Positions 17,404-24,222 of a stretch of 35,572 nucleotides of DNA are shown piece after piece. The notes under the pieces are model-generated. The model ran no database searches. It worked only from the letters and a program-made list of their open reading frames with translations, and was not told the origin of the DNA. Within the stretch, counting starts at the first letter, position 1; every line of letters begins with the position of its first letter. The DNA comes from Hyphomicrobiales bacterium (GTDB taxonomy: Bacteria > Pseudomonadota > Alphaproteobacteria > Rhizobiales > Beijerinckiaceae): NCBI GenBank assembly GCA_947454055.1, contig CANGIS010000028.1:1-35572 (forward strand), given 5' to 3'. The translations under genes and the position numbers were made by a program.

Positions 17404-18417
17404 TCAGAGAACGAAGTCGACGAGGCGGGCAATCAGCGCGTCAATCGTCTTGCCGTCGGCCCGCGCGGCAAAGGTCAGCGCCAAACGGTGTTTCAGAACC
17501 GGATTGGCCAGGGCCGCCACATCCTCGAGCGACGGCGCCAAGCGTCCCTGAATCAGGGCCCGCGCCCGAACCGCCAGCATCAAAGCCTGCCCCGCACGAG
17601 GCCCTGCTCCCCATGCCAGATAGCGGGTAACCTCGTCCCGCCCCTGACCGGGACGCGCCGCCCGCGTCAGCGTCAAAATGGCATCGACGACCTGCTCGCC
17701 GATCGGCATCCGGCGCACCAGCGCTTGAGCTGCGACAAGATCGGCAGCCCTTAGAACAGGCTTGGCCTGCTGGTCCATGCCCGACGTCGTCTCGATCAAA
17801 ATCCGCCGCTCGGTGGCCTCATCCGGATACGGCATGTCGACCTGCATCAAAAAGCGATCAAGCTGCGCCTCGGGCAACGGATAGGTACCCTCGTGCTCGA
17901 TCGGATTCTCGGTTGCCAACACATGGAACGGACGGGGCAAATCGTACCGCTCGCCCGCCACCGTGACATGGTATTCCTGCATCGCCTGCAACAGCGCCGA
18001 TTGCGTCCGCGGACTAGCGCGGTTGATTTCATCGGCCATCAAGAGCTGCGTAAAAACCGGCCCCTTGATAAAACGGAATTTCCGCCGGCCGTCACCCGCC
18101 TCCTCCATCACCTCCGAGCCGATAATATCGGACGGCATCAGATCCGGCGTGAACTGGATGCGGCTGCGATCGAGCCCCAGCACGATGCCCAGCGTGTCGA
18201 CAAGGCGCGTCTTGGCCAATCCCGGCACGCCGACCAACAGCGCATGACCGCCCGAAAGCAGGGTAACGAGCGTATTTTCAACCGCCTGTTGCTGGCCGAA
18301 AATCACCTCGCCAACCGCCGCGCGGGCCGCGATCCATTGGGCTGCCACGCTCTCGACGTGAGAGATCAGGTCATGGGCGGTCAGGTCATGGGCGTCGTCA
18401 AGCGGGGTATCATTCAT
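17404..18417 (-). CDS. MoxR-family AAA+ ATPase
   Basis: A 337-residue ATPase of the MoxR subgroup. Walker A is GVPGLAKT (residues 63-70), Walker B is LLMADEINRA (about 128-137), sensor 1 is VLATENPIEHEGTYPLPEAQLDRF-type (ATENP, then LPEAQLDRF), and the C-terminal lid domain follows from about 250. MoxR ATPases act as chaperones that mature multi-subunit or metal-containing proteins together with VWA partners, here the three downstream genes. A 15-base tandem duplication at 18366-18395 gives the repeated peptide HDLTA-HDLIS near the N terminus. A start at 18417 is used. Confidence 0.95.
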   Translation of the reverse strand: MNDTPLDDAHDLTAHDLISHVESVAAQWIAARAAVGEVIFGQQQAVENTLVTLLSGGHALLVGVPGLAKTRLVDTLGIVLGLDRSRIQFTPDLMPSDIIGSEVMEEAGDGRRKFRFIKGPVFTQLLMADEINRASPRTQSALLQAMQEYHVTVAGERYDLPRPFHVLATENPIEHEGTYPLPEAQLDRFLMQVDMPYPDEATERRILIETTSGMDQQAKPVLRAADLVAAQALVRRMPIGEQVVDAILTLTRAARPGQGRDEVTRYLAWGAGPRAGQALMLAVRARALIQGRLAPSLEDVAALANPVLKHRLALTFAARADGKTIDALIARLVDFVL

Positions 18418-18516
18418 CAGCAGGACTTTCGGAACAAGGCAAAGCGGCGTGGATCACATCCAACCCGAAGGTTGCGGGTTTTGACGGCGAAAGCAAGGCG
18501 GCAGGCACAATTGGCG

Positions 18517-18789
18517 TCAATCAGCACTGCGCAACCGGCGAATGGTGAACTCGATCTGCCCATCCTCGCATTCCCGCCACCATTCGATCTCGGTCATATA
18601 GGCGGCTTTCGGGAAGCGGGCGAAAAGCGCCCGTGCTTTTTCCCGCGCGTCGATTCGCGGCATCACATAGGTTTCGCGGTTCCATTGCCCGGCCTCCTTG
18701 CGAAACGCGTCGCCGACCGGCCCACCTTCCCTGCGCCGTTGGGACAGTCGATCGGCCACACTCGACGGACGCTTCGATGATGAAACCAT
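18517..18789 (-). CDS. Small conserved-looking protein of unknown function (90 aa)
   Basis: I do not recognise this protein. It is basic at the N terminus (SSSKRPSSVADRLSQRRREGG), has a mixed middle, and ends in an acidic-aromatic segment EIEWWRECEDGQIEF followed by TIRRLRSAD. No signal peptide or membrane segment. The start is decided by a perfect ribosome binding site: GGAGGT at 18802-18797, seven bases before ATG 18789. An ATG at 18804 overlaps that site and is not a good start. It lies between the CCA gene and moxR on the same strand, so it may belong to that operon. Good Shine-Dalgarno and position argue it is real. Confidence 0.7.
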   Translation of the reverse strand: MVSSSKRPSSVADRLSQRRREGGPVGDAFRKEAGQWNRETYVMPRIDAREKARALFARFPKAAYMTEIEWWRECEDGQIEFTIRRLRSAD

Positions 18790-18853
18790 AGCGCGCACCT
18801 CCATCAGAACCCCAGTTTAGCGTACCGAGGCTCCCGCCGTTAAGCCCAAAACC

Positions 18854-18873
18854 ACCTGTCCTTCAGGACAGGT
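18854..18873. terminator. 20-base palindrome ACCTGTC-N6-GACAGGT, copy 2, at the end of the CCA gene
   Basis: ACCTGTCCTTCAGGACAGGT pairs over nine bases on each side of a two-base centre, extended by one further base pair outside. On the minus strand it contains the stop codon of the CCA gene and is followed by GTTTT, which fits an intrinsic terminator. It is nearly the same 20-mer as at 1457-1476. Confidence 0.6.
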
Positions 18874-20092
18874 GAGCGATCGCCTCGTTGAGAATGATCT
18901 GCAACCGGTCGGGAGCAGCCGGAAAGTCCGCATCCATCCACCCGTCTTCGGCGCGCCGGATGATATCGCCCATCATGCGTCCGGGCTGCACGCCCCGCCG
19001 GATCAGCATATCGCCCGTAAAGGGAGAAACGGTCGGCGCTCCGCCAATTGCCGCATAATATTCGGACCGTATCGTGTAACTCCGCCGCGCTGCATCAATT
19101 TCAAGCGCTTCGCGTACCGTGTGACGACCCAGACGAAACGCCAATTTCCGCAGCGATGCTTCGGTCAGAGGCCGCGAAAGCCCCGATAGCCGCGTCAAGG
19201 CCTGCGCCATCTGCATCATCCGCTCGGCTTCGGCATTGGAAAGCCTGAGCCGCTCCTTCAAAGCGAGGGCATCATCGGGCCGGTGCAGACAAAGCGCTGC
19301 GAGGCGCAACAGCGCATCGGCTCCCGGGTCTTGGGCAAGCAGAGCCTCGATCGCCTCCACACTGACGGGCAAATCAATCAACAGGTCAAACAGGCCACGA
19401 TGGCTCATCGCCATCAAAACCGGCACAGCCCGCCGCGCCAGCAGCAATTTGAACAATTCGGAACGCACCCGCTCGGCCGACAATTTTTGCAGGCCGGATT
19501 TTTCTTCCTCGATCGCCCTTAAGCCCTCTTTGTCCATTTCCCCGCCGGCATAGTCGGCCGAGAACCGGAAAAAGCGCAAAATCCGGAGATAATCCTCCCG
19601 GATCCGTTCTTGGGCGTGGCCGATAAACCGCACGCGCCGAAAGAGAATGTCGTCCAACCCGCCCACATAGTCGAATACCTCGCCCGAAGCGTCGGCATAA
19701 AGCGCATTGATCGTAAAATCGCGCCGCGCCGCGTCCTTGGCAAAATCACTTCCGAAATGCACCGTGGCATGGCGGCCATCCGTCTCGACATCCTCGCGCA
19801 GCGTGGTGACTTCATAGGATTGACCCTCGGAAATGACCGTCACCGTCCCATGATCAATCCCCGTCGGAATGGCGCGCATGCCGGCCTCTGCCGCGCGTTC
19901 GACAACGGTGTAAGGACGTGCGGTGGTCGCCAGATCGATATCGCTGATCGGGTAGCCGATCAGCGCGTTACGAACTGCGCCTCCGACCAGCAAGGTGCGA
20001 TCGCCCCCGCTGGACAACACGTCCAGCAGCCGATGCAGACCCGGCTCCGCCAGCGCCCCTGTCATGGCAAGGCGTCGTTTGGAAATACTCAT
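18863..20092 (-). CDS. cca: CCA-adding tRNA nucleotidyltransferase
   Basis: Adds or repairs the 3' CCA end of tRNAs using CTP and ATP. The 409-residue protein has the class II head: LLVGGAVRNALIGYPISDIDLATTA with the catalytic DxD (DIDLA), then the second strand RRDFTINALYAD and the FRFSADYAG neck. The remainder is helical. ATG 20092 overlaps the DUF6111 stop as ATGA, so the start is firm. It is the last of four coupled genes reading DUF1285, CoA pyrophosphatase, DUF6111, CCA. The stop codon lies within the palindrome described separately. No odd features. Confidence 0.95.
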   Translation of the reverse strand: MSISKRRLAMTGALAEPGLHRLLDVLSSGGDRTLLVGGAVRNALIGYPISDIDLATTARPYTVVERAAEAGMRAIPTGIDHGTVTVISEGQSYEVTTLREDVETDGRHATVHFGSDFAKDAARRDFTINALYADASGEVFDYVGGLDDILFRRVRFIGHAQERIREDYLRILRFFRFSADYAGGEMDKEGLRAIEEEKSGLQKLSAERVRSELFKLLLARRAVPVLMAMSHRGLFDLLIDLPVSVEAIEALLAQDPGADALLRLAALCLHRPDDALALKERLRLSNAEAERMMQMAQALTRLSGLSRPLTEASLRKLAFRLGRHTVREALEIDAARRSYTIRSEYYAAIGGAPTVSPFTGDMLIRRGVQPGRMMGDIIRRAEDGWMDADFPAAPDRLQIILNEAIAHLS

Positions 20093-20346
20093 TTAAAACT
20101 GCCTGGAATCAATTCGCCATTCTCAACATGGGCGGGAACATAAGCCCCCAAATGCCGTTCGGCCAACACCCCTGATGCAACGAAAAACAGGGCAACAAGT
20201 ACCAATCCGGAAATCACCAGCCCAAGGCCTGCGCGGCTCCAATGCGACGGATCCAGTACCGACCTTTGGCCGATTTTGAGCCACAGCACGAACAGCACAA
20301 AGGGCACCAGAAACAGCACCAAGGTTTCAAACGTTACGCGGATCAT
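20089..20346 (-). CDS. DUF6111-type small membrane protein
   Basis: An 85-residue protein with an N-terminal membrane segment (about 8-26, TLVLFLVPFVLFVLWLKIG) and a second one (about 42-62, GLGLVISGLVLVALFFVASGV). After it comes the polar tail with AERHLGAYVPAHVENGELIPG. This short two-TM protein is characteristic of alphaproteobacteria and is found between CoA pyrophosphatase and CCA genes. ATGA overlaps at both ends with its neighbours fix its boundaries. Function unknown. Confidence 0.88.
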   Translation of the reverse strand: MIRVTFETLVLFLVPFVLFVLWLKIGQRSVLDPSHWSRAGLGLVISGLVLVALFFVASGVLAERHLGAYVPAHVENGELIPGSFK

Positions 20347-20996
20347 GCGCCATATACTTTCTCATAAAGGTTGCGCAGAATGCCTGCCGTCACACCCCAA
20401 ATATAATAATCGCCATAGGGCATGGCATAATAACGCCGCATCGCGCCCCGCCATTCCCGCTCGTGGGTTTCATGGCGTGCCGGATCCATCAAAAAGCCGA
20501 GCGGAACCTCAAACGTACTGTCGACCTCGCTTGGATCAATCCTCAGATCATGGGCCGGATCAACGATAGCGACGACCGGTATGATACGAAATCCTGTCGA
20601 GGAAAGATACGGATCAAGATAACCGATCGGCTCGACAAACCGGCGGGCCAGCCCGATCTCTTCCTCGGCTTCGCGGAGCGCAGTATCCAGCGGGGCTGCA
20701 TCGCCCCCATCCATTTTACCGCCCGGAAAGGCAATTTGTCCGGCATGATCTTTGAGATGGTCGGCACGTCGGGTGAGCAACACCGTGGCACCCTCCGGTC
20801 GAGCCATCACCGGAATGAGCACCGCAGCCGGTCGATGCAGAGAACCGTCCACCGAAGCCAGCATTTCCGCCAATCGATGATCGCCATGGGGTGGGACAAA
20901 GGCCGGATCAAAAGCCTCCGGTGCGGGCATTTTCAAAAGCCGCTCAGAGGCCCGTGTCAAGAAATCCTGAGAAGAGATCGGAGGAGAAACCTTCAT
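20343..20996 (-). CDS. Nudix CoA pyrophosphatase
   Basis: A 217-residue Nudix hydrolase that splits CoA and its derivatives into phosphopantetheine and 3',5'-ADP. The Nudix box reads GGKMDGGDAAPLDTALREAEEEIGL-like: GGKMDGG, then REAEEEIGL with the metal-binding REXXEE residues. The CoA-specific element just before it is LLTRRADHLKDHAGQIAFPGG, matching the family rule LL-x-R-x3-L-x2-H-x-G-x2-AFPGG. Starts eight bases after the DUF1285 stop; the next gene overlaps its stop. Likely role is coenzyme turnover. Confidence 0.93.
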   Translation of the reverse strand: MKVSPPISSQDFLTRASERLLKMPAPEAFDPAFVPPHGDHRLAEMLASVDGSLHRPAAVLIPVMARPEGATVLLTRRADHLKDHAGQIAFPGGKMDGGDAAPLDTALREAEEEIGLARRFVEPIGYLDPYLSSTGFRIIPVVAIVDPAHDLRIDPSEVDSTFEVPLGFLMDPARHETHEREWRGAMRRYYAMPYGDYYIWGVTAGILRNLYEKVYGA

Positions 20997-21004
20997 GTTC
21001 TACC

Positions 21005-21592
21005 TCAAAATTCGGTCAGACGGTCGGCCTCGATCATCGGGAAAAACGCCCCATTCGACGCGATACCGAACATGGTAACCCCCTCCACATCGCGCTCTTC
21101 GCCCAAGGCGGCCAAATCATAAAAAACCGGCCGCGATACTTTGGCCCAAAGCTCACCCCTAACCTTGATATAAGGTTTCATACCGCCGGTAGGGTCTTCT
21201 TCAAACCGGAGGGGATGTTCGGGGCCTGCGGTCACCTCGTCATCGACATTGGTACGAAAGGTGAGGCTTGGGCCTAAATTGCCGTCACCCTTTTCCATCG
21301 CAACCGCCAGAAACGGTGCATCCTCGACCACAATCCCGACCATTTCCACCGGTGTCACCAGCACAAATCGCTCAGGATCTTTCCGGAGGATCGAGGCAAA
21401 CAGCTTAACCAGTGCCGGTCGACCAATCGGTGTCCCCATATAAAACCACGTCCCGTCGGAAGCGATTCGCATATCAATGTCGCCGCAATAGTCCGGATGC
21501 CAAAGATGCACAGGCGGCGGCCCTTTGGCAGCCGCGCTTTTTGCGGTCGCGGTCAGGCTATCGAGCTGGGGAACGGGTGCGGGGTTCGACAT
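21005..21592 (-). CDS. DUF1285 family protein
   Basis: A 195-residue cytosolic protein. The segment PPVHLWHPDYCGDIDMRIASDGTWFYMGTPIGR marks DUF1285 (PPVHLWHPDYCGDID, then DGTWFYMGTPIGR). Later segments ILRKDPERFVLVTPVE and a metal-free-looking C-terminal beta domain follow. It is the first gene of the coupled set with CoA pyrophosphatase, DUF6111 and CCA. The role of the family is unknown. The hicA promoter lies on the other side, so the two are divergent over 180 bases. Confidence 0.92.
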   Translation of the reverse strand: MSNPAPVPQLDSLTATAKSAAAKGPPPVHLWHPDYCGDIDMRIASDGTWFYMGTPIGRPALVKLFASILRKDPERFVLVTPVEMVGIVVEDAPFLAVAMEKGDGNLGPSLTFRTNVDDEVTAGPEHPLRFEEDPTGGMKPYIKVRGELWAKVSRPVFYDLAALGEERDVEGVTMFGIASNGAFFPMIEADRLTEF

Positions 21593-21726
21593 CGGCAGAA
21601 TATAGGCATCGCAGGGAGCGCGGGCAAATGGTTATGAGGGGCAAGAGCGCCTGATAGCGATGTCGAGCAACCTTTCGCGGATTTACACCTCATCAAAGAA
21701 GCGGATCCAACCAAGACCGGCTAACA

Positions 21727-21767
21727 CAACAAAAGTGTTGACTTCACGAAACGCAACAAATATGTTG
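21727..21767 (+). promoter_or_regulatory. hicAB promoter with two operator palindromes
   Basis: A -35 TTGACT (21738-21743), a 17-base spacer and a -10 TATGTT (21761-21766) form a near-consensus promoter. Two copies of the palindrome CAACA-N4-TGTTG lie at 21727-21740 and 21754-21767, one covering the start of the -35 and the other covering the -10. Their centres are 27 bases apart. The transcript would start within a few bases of the hicA ATG at 21773, so the mRNA is probably leaderless. The palindromes are the likely binding sites of HicB. Confidence 0.75.
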
Positions 21768-21772
21768 TGTTG

Positions 21773-21958
21773 ATGAACAGTGGCCAAGCCAAACGCTATC
21801 TTGCGCGGAAGGGGGCTATCTTTTCTCCCGGCAAAGGCGGTCATTTAATTGTAATGTTAAATGGTAGACGTTCAATCTTGCCCCAACACGGCGGTTCTAA
21901 AGAGATCGGTAAAGGGCTTTGGCTCGCCATTTTGAAACAACTTGGTATCGAGGAATAG
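21773..21958 (+). CDS. hicA: HicA-type mRNA interferase toxin
   Basis: A 61-residue protein of the HicA double-stranded-RNA-binding-like fold. It starts MNSGQAKRYLARKGA and carries the catalytic histidine His24 in GKGGHLIV, followed by RRSILPQHGGSKEIGKGL and a terminal helix. HicA toxins cut mRNA and are held in check by HicB. The ATG at 21773 is used; GTG at 21767 is in frame but overlaps the -10 box, and no Shine-Dalgarno is found for either. It is immediately followed by hicB. Confidence 0.9.
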   Translation: MNSGQAKRYLARKGAIFSPGKGGHLIVMLNGRRSILPQHGGSKEIGKGLWLAILKQLGIEE

Positions 21959-21960
21959 TG

Positions 21961-22377
21961 ATGCGTTACACCGTTACATTGACCCCGGACGATAACGGAA
22001 CCTTGCTGGTAACTGTTCCAGATATTCCGCAGGCTGTAACCTTCGGCGAAGACAGGGAAGACGCTCTTACCCGTGCGGTTGATGCTATTGAAACGGCGTT
22101 GATGGGTTTTATCGATGCTCGCGAACCGATCCCCGCACCGAAAGCAAAAGGGGCGGATGGCGTATCGCTTCCCGCACTATCGGTTGCTAAAATCGGACTT
22201 TATGAAGCGATGCGGGCAGAAGGTATCGGCAAGGCCGTCCTTGCCCGCAGGCTTGGCGTTGCCTTACCCCAAATTGATCGGATGCTCGATCTGCGCCATC
22301 ACTCCCGCATGGATGCCATGGAGCGGGCACTGGCCGCGATGGGAAGGTCGTTGTCGGTTGCGGTTTTGGCGGCTTGA
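21961..22377 (+). CDS. hicB: HicB-type antitoxin with helix-turn-helix
   Basis: A 138-residue antitoxin. The N-terminal partially degraded RNase H-like domain is visible as YTVTLTPDDNGTLLVTVPDIPQAVTFGEDREDALTRAVDAIETAL (short blocks TVPDIPQAVTFG and DALTRAVDAIE). The C-terminal part (about 75-138) is a Xre-like helix-turn-helix: VLARRLGVALPQIDRMLDL. GAGGAA about seven bases upstream supports ATG 21961; a GTG just before it is also possible. It should bind the CAACA-N4-TGTTG operators, giving autoregulation. Confidence 0.9.
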   Translation: MRYTVTLTPDDNGTLLVTVPDIPQAVTFGEDREDALTRAVDAIETALMGFIDAREPIPAPKAKGADGVSLPALSVAKIGLYEAMRAEGIGKAVLARRLGVALPQIDRMLDLRHHSRMDAMERALAAMGRSLSVAVLAA

Positions 22378-22433
22378 AATTGGCGAAGCTGAAGTAAACC
22401 TCGGCAAGGGGTGATCCGTTAATCATCACCCAT

Positions 22434-22558
22434 TCCGTCCTTGCGAGCGATGAGCGAAGCAACCAAGCTCATAGAGCGCAAAAAGAGTGCCGTGTTGATA
22501 CTGCGCCTCTTCTTTCGCCATCAACTGGTTTGCTTCGCTCTCGCTTCGCAATGACGGT
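22434..22558. repeat. Inverted repeat with CGTCATTGCGAGCG-type arms between hicB and the mttB-like gene
   Basis: Left arm 22434-22465 (tccgtccttgcgagcg, then gagcgaagcaacca) and right arm 22526-22558 (tggtttgcttcgctctcg, then gcaatgacgg) are imperfect reverse complements around roughly 60 bases. Variants of this arm are common dispersed repeats in alphaproteobacteria. It lies between convergent genes and could act as a bidirectional terminator. A truncated arm-like cgtcattgcaaggtga also occurs at about 3795. Confidence 0.6.
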
Positions 22559-22572
22559 TGGTACACTTATTC

Positions 22573-24108
22573 TCAGAAATCCGTCGGCGCTCCGCCTTCC
22601 GACTTGCGCTTGGCGACAAACGCTTCGAGTTCGGCCTTGATGGCGTCATCAATCGGTGGCGGCGTAAAGGCGGCGAGGCGCTCTTTATACAAACGGTTAG
22701 CCTTGTCATAGGCCGTTGGCGATCCCGCCTCCTGCCAGGTCTCATAATTCCGCCAATCCGAAATCATCGGTGAGAAAAACGCGTTGCGATAGCGCGATTG
22801 CGTGTGTTCGCAGCCGAAGAAATGGCCGCCAGGGCCCACTTCCTTCATGGCGTCAAAGCCCAGATCATCATCGCTGAACGCCAGCGGACGCATGAACTCG
22901 GCCAACATGCCCAGAAGATCGGCATCAATCACCATTTTCTCGAAAGAAGCGTGCAACCCGCCTTCCATCCAGCCGGCGGCATGCATGATCAAATTGCCGC
23001 CGCCCATAATGGCGCCCCAGAGCGAAAACACGCTCTCATAGGCTGATTGCGCATCAATCGTATTGGCAGCGCACGTATTGGAAGAGCGATACGGCAAACC
23101 GTAACGGCGGGCGAGCTGTCCGCCAATGATCGCGGATTTCATCTGCTCAGGCGTGCCAAACGCAGGCGCACCCGATTTCATATCCACATTTGACGTAAAC
23201 GCCCCATAGACAAAGGGAGAGCCGGGATTGCAGCTCTGCGCAAAGACCAAACCGGCCAGAGCTTCGGCGTTCTGCTCAACAATGGCGCCCGCAATCGTCA
23301 CCGGTGCCATGGCTCCTGCGAGGGTGAAGGGCGTCAACACCACCGGCTGATTGCGCTTCGTCATTTGGATGATGCCTTCCATCATCGGGATGTCGAGACG
23401 CAAGGGCGAATTGGAGTTGATGATCGTGAAGACCGACGGTTCGCGATCAAGCGTCGCATCATCGACACCGCGGGCGATACGCACCATTTCGATGGCGTCA
23501 AGATTACGTTCGGCCCCGAGGGAATACGCGTGAATCGGCTTATCAGATAGCGTCAGCATATCATACAGCGCATCGAGATGGCGCACCGAGGCATGAATAT
23601 CGGCGGGCTCGACGGGATAACCACCCCATAAATGGACATTATCCAACGATTGCCCGAGCCGGATCAGGTTTTGAAAATCGACATGATTGCCAGGACGGCG
23701 CCCGCCATCGCGATCAGCGGCATTCGGAGCACTGGCGACCGAGCAAAAGGCAACCGCATCGCCCCCAATTTCGAGATTATTCTCGGGGTTGCGCGCATGA
23801 AGGGTAAAGGTTTTTGGTGCAAGACCGATGATGGATTCGACCAGATCACGGGGAAATCGGACCCGGCCGGTCTCATCATCAACAATTGCGCCTGCCTTTT
23901 TCAAAATTGCGCGCGCGCCGACATGCAGCACATCAATGCCCAATTCTTCAAGAACCCTGAGCGATTCTTGATGGATACGCTCGATTTGTTCCGGCGTTGC
24001 CAATTCGACCGGCGCAAAAGGACGCCGCGGTTGTGGTGCCTTTGGTGTCTTTCCAGCGCGCTCAGCACGACCCGCACGGCGGCGGCCACCTTCACTCATC
24101 AATTCCAT
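22573..24108 (-). CDS. MttB-family (non-pyrrolysine) corrinoid-dependent methyltransferase
   Basis: The 511-residue protein belongs to the trimethylamine:corrinoid methyltransferase superfamily and has no in-frame amber codon, so it is the non-pyrrolysine branch, which includes glycine betaine methyltransferase MtgB. Recognisable blocks: SLRVLEELGIDVLHVGAR near the N terminus, FSVFTIINSNSPLRLD-type (TIINSNSPLRLD), VLTPFTLAGAMAPVTIAGA, and GGGNLIMHAAGWMEGGL, near-complete length. The first 30 residues are basic (GRRRAGRAERAGK) and probably not part of the fold. ATG 24108 is selected for its GAGGA seven bases upstream; an upstream TTG is less likely. It would move a methyl from an N-methylated amine to a corrinoid protein. 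Neighbours suggest a methyl-transfer operon; the substrate is unknown. Confidence 0.9.
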   Translation of the reverse strand: MELMSEGGRRRAGRAERAGKTPKAPQPRRPFAPVELATPEQIERIHQESLRVLEELGIDVLHVGARAILKKAGAIVDDETGRVRFPRDLVESIIGLAPKTFTLHARNPENNLEIGGDAVAFCSVASAPNAADRDGGRRPGNHVDFQNLIRLGQSLDNVHLWGGYPVEPADIHASVRHLDALYDMLTLSDKPIHAYSLGAERNLDAIEMVRIARGVDDATLDREPSVFTIINSNSPLRLDIPMMEGIIQMTKRNQPVVLTPFTLAGAMAPVTIAGAIVEQNAEALAGLVFAQSCNPGSPFVYGAFTSNVDMKSGAPAFGTPEQMKSAIIGGQLARRYGLPYRSSNTCAANTIDAQSAYESVFSLWGAIMGGGNLIMHAAGWMEGGLHASFEKMVIDADLLGMLAEFMRPLAFSDDDLGFDAMKEVGPGGHFFGCEHTQSRYRNAFFSPMISDWRNYETWQEAGSPTAYDKANRLYKERLAAFTPPPIDDAIKAELEAFVAKRKSEGGAPTDF

Positions 24109-24222
24109 GGCGTTATCCTCAATCGGCAAAAGGAACTTTTCTGGACAAAAACCTACCCGCTAAGGCCCACGCCGCAAAGCATGATCCGGTGCGGATGATA
24201 TATGTTTTCTAGATAGCGTTCC

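Noticed and set aside
21767-21772. GTG at 21767 as hicA start
   Set aside because: It overlaps the -10 box and the second operator; the ATG at 21773 gives the normal HicA N terminus.
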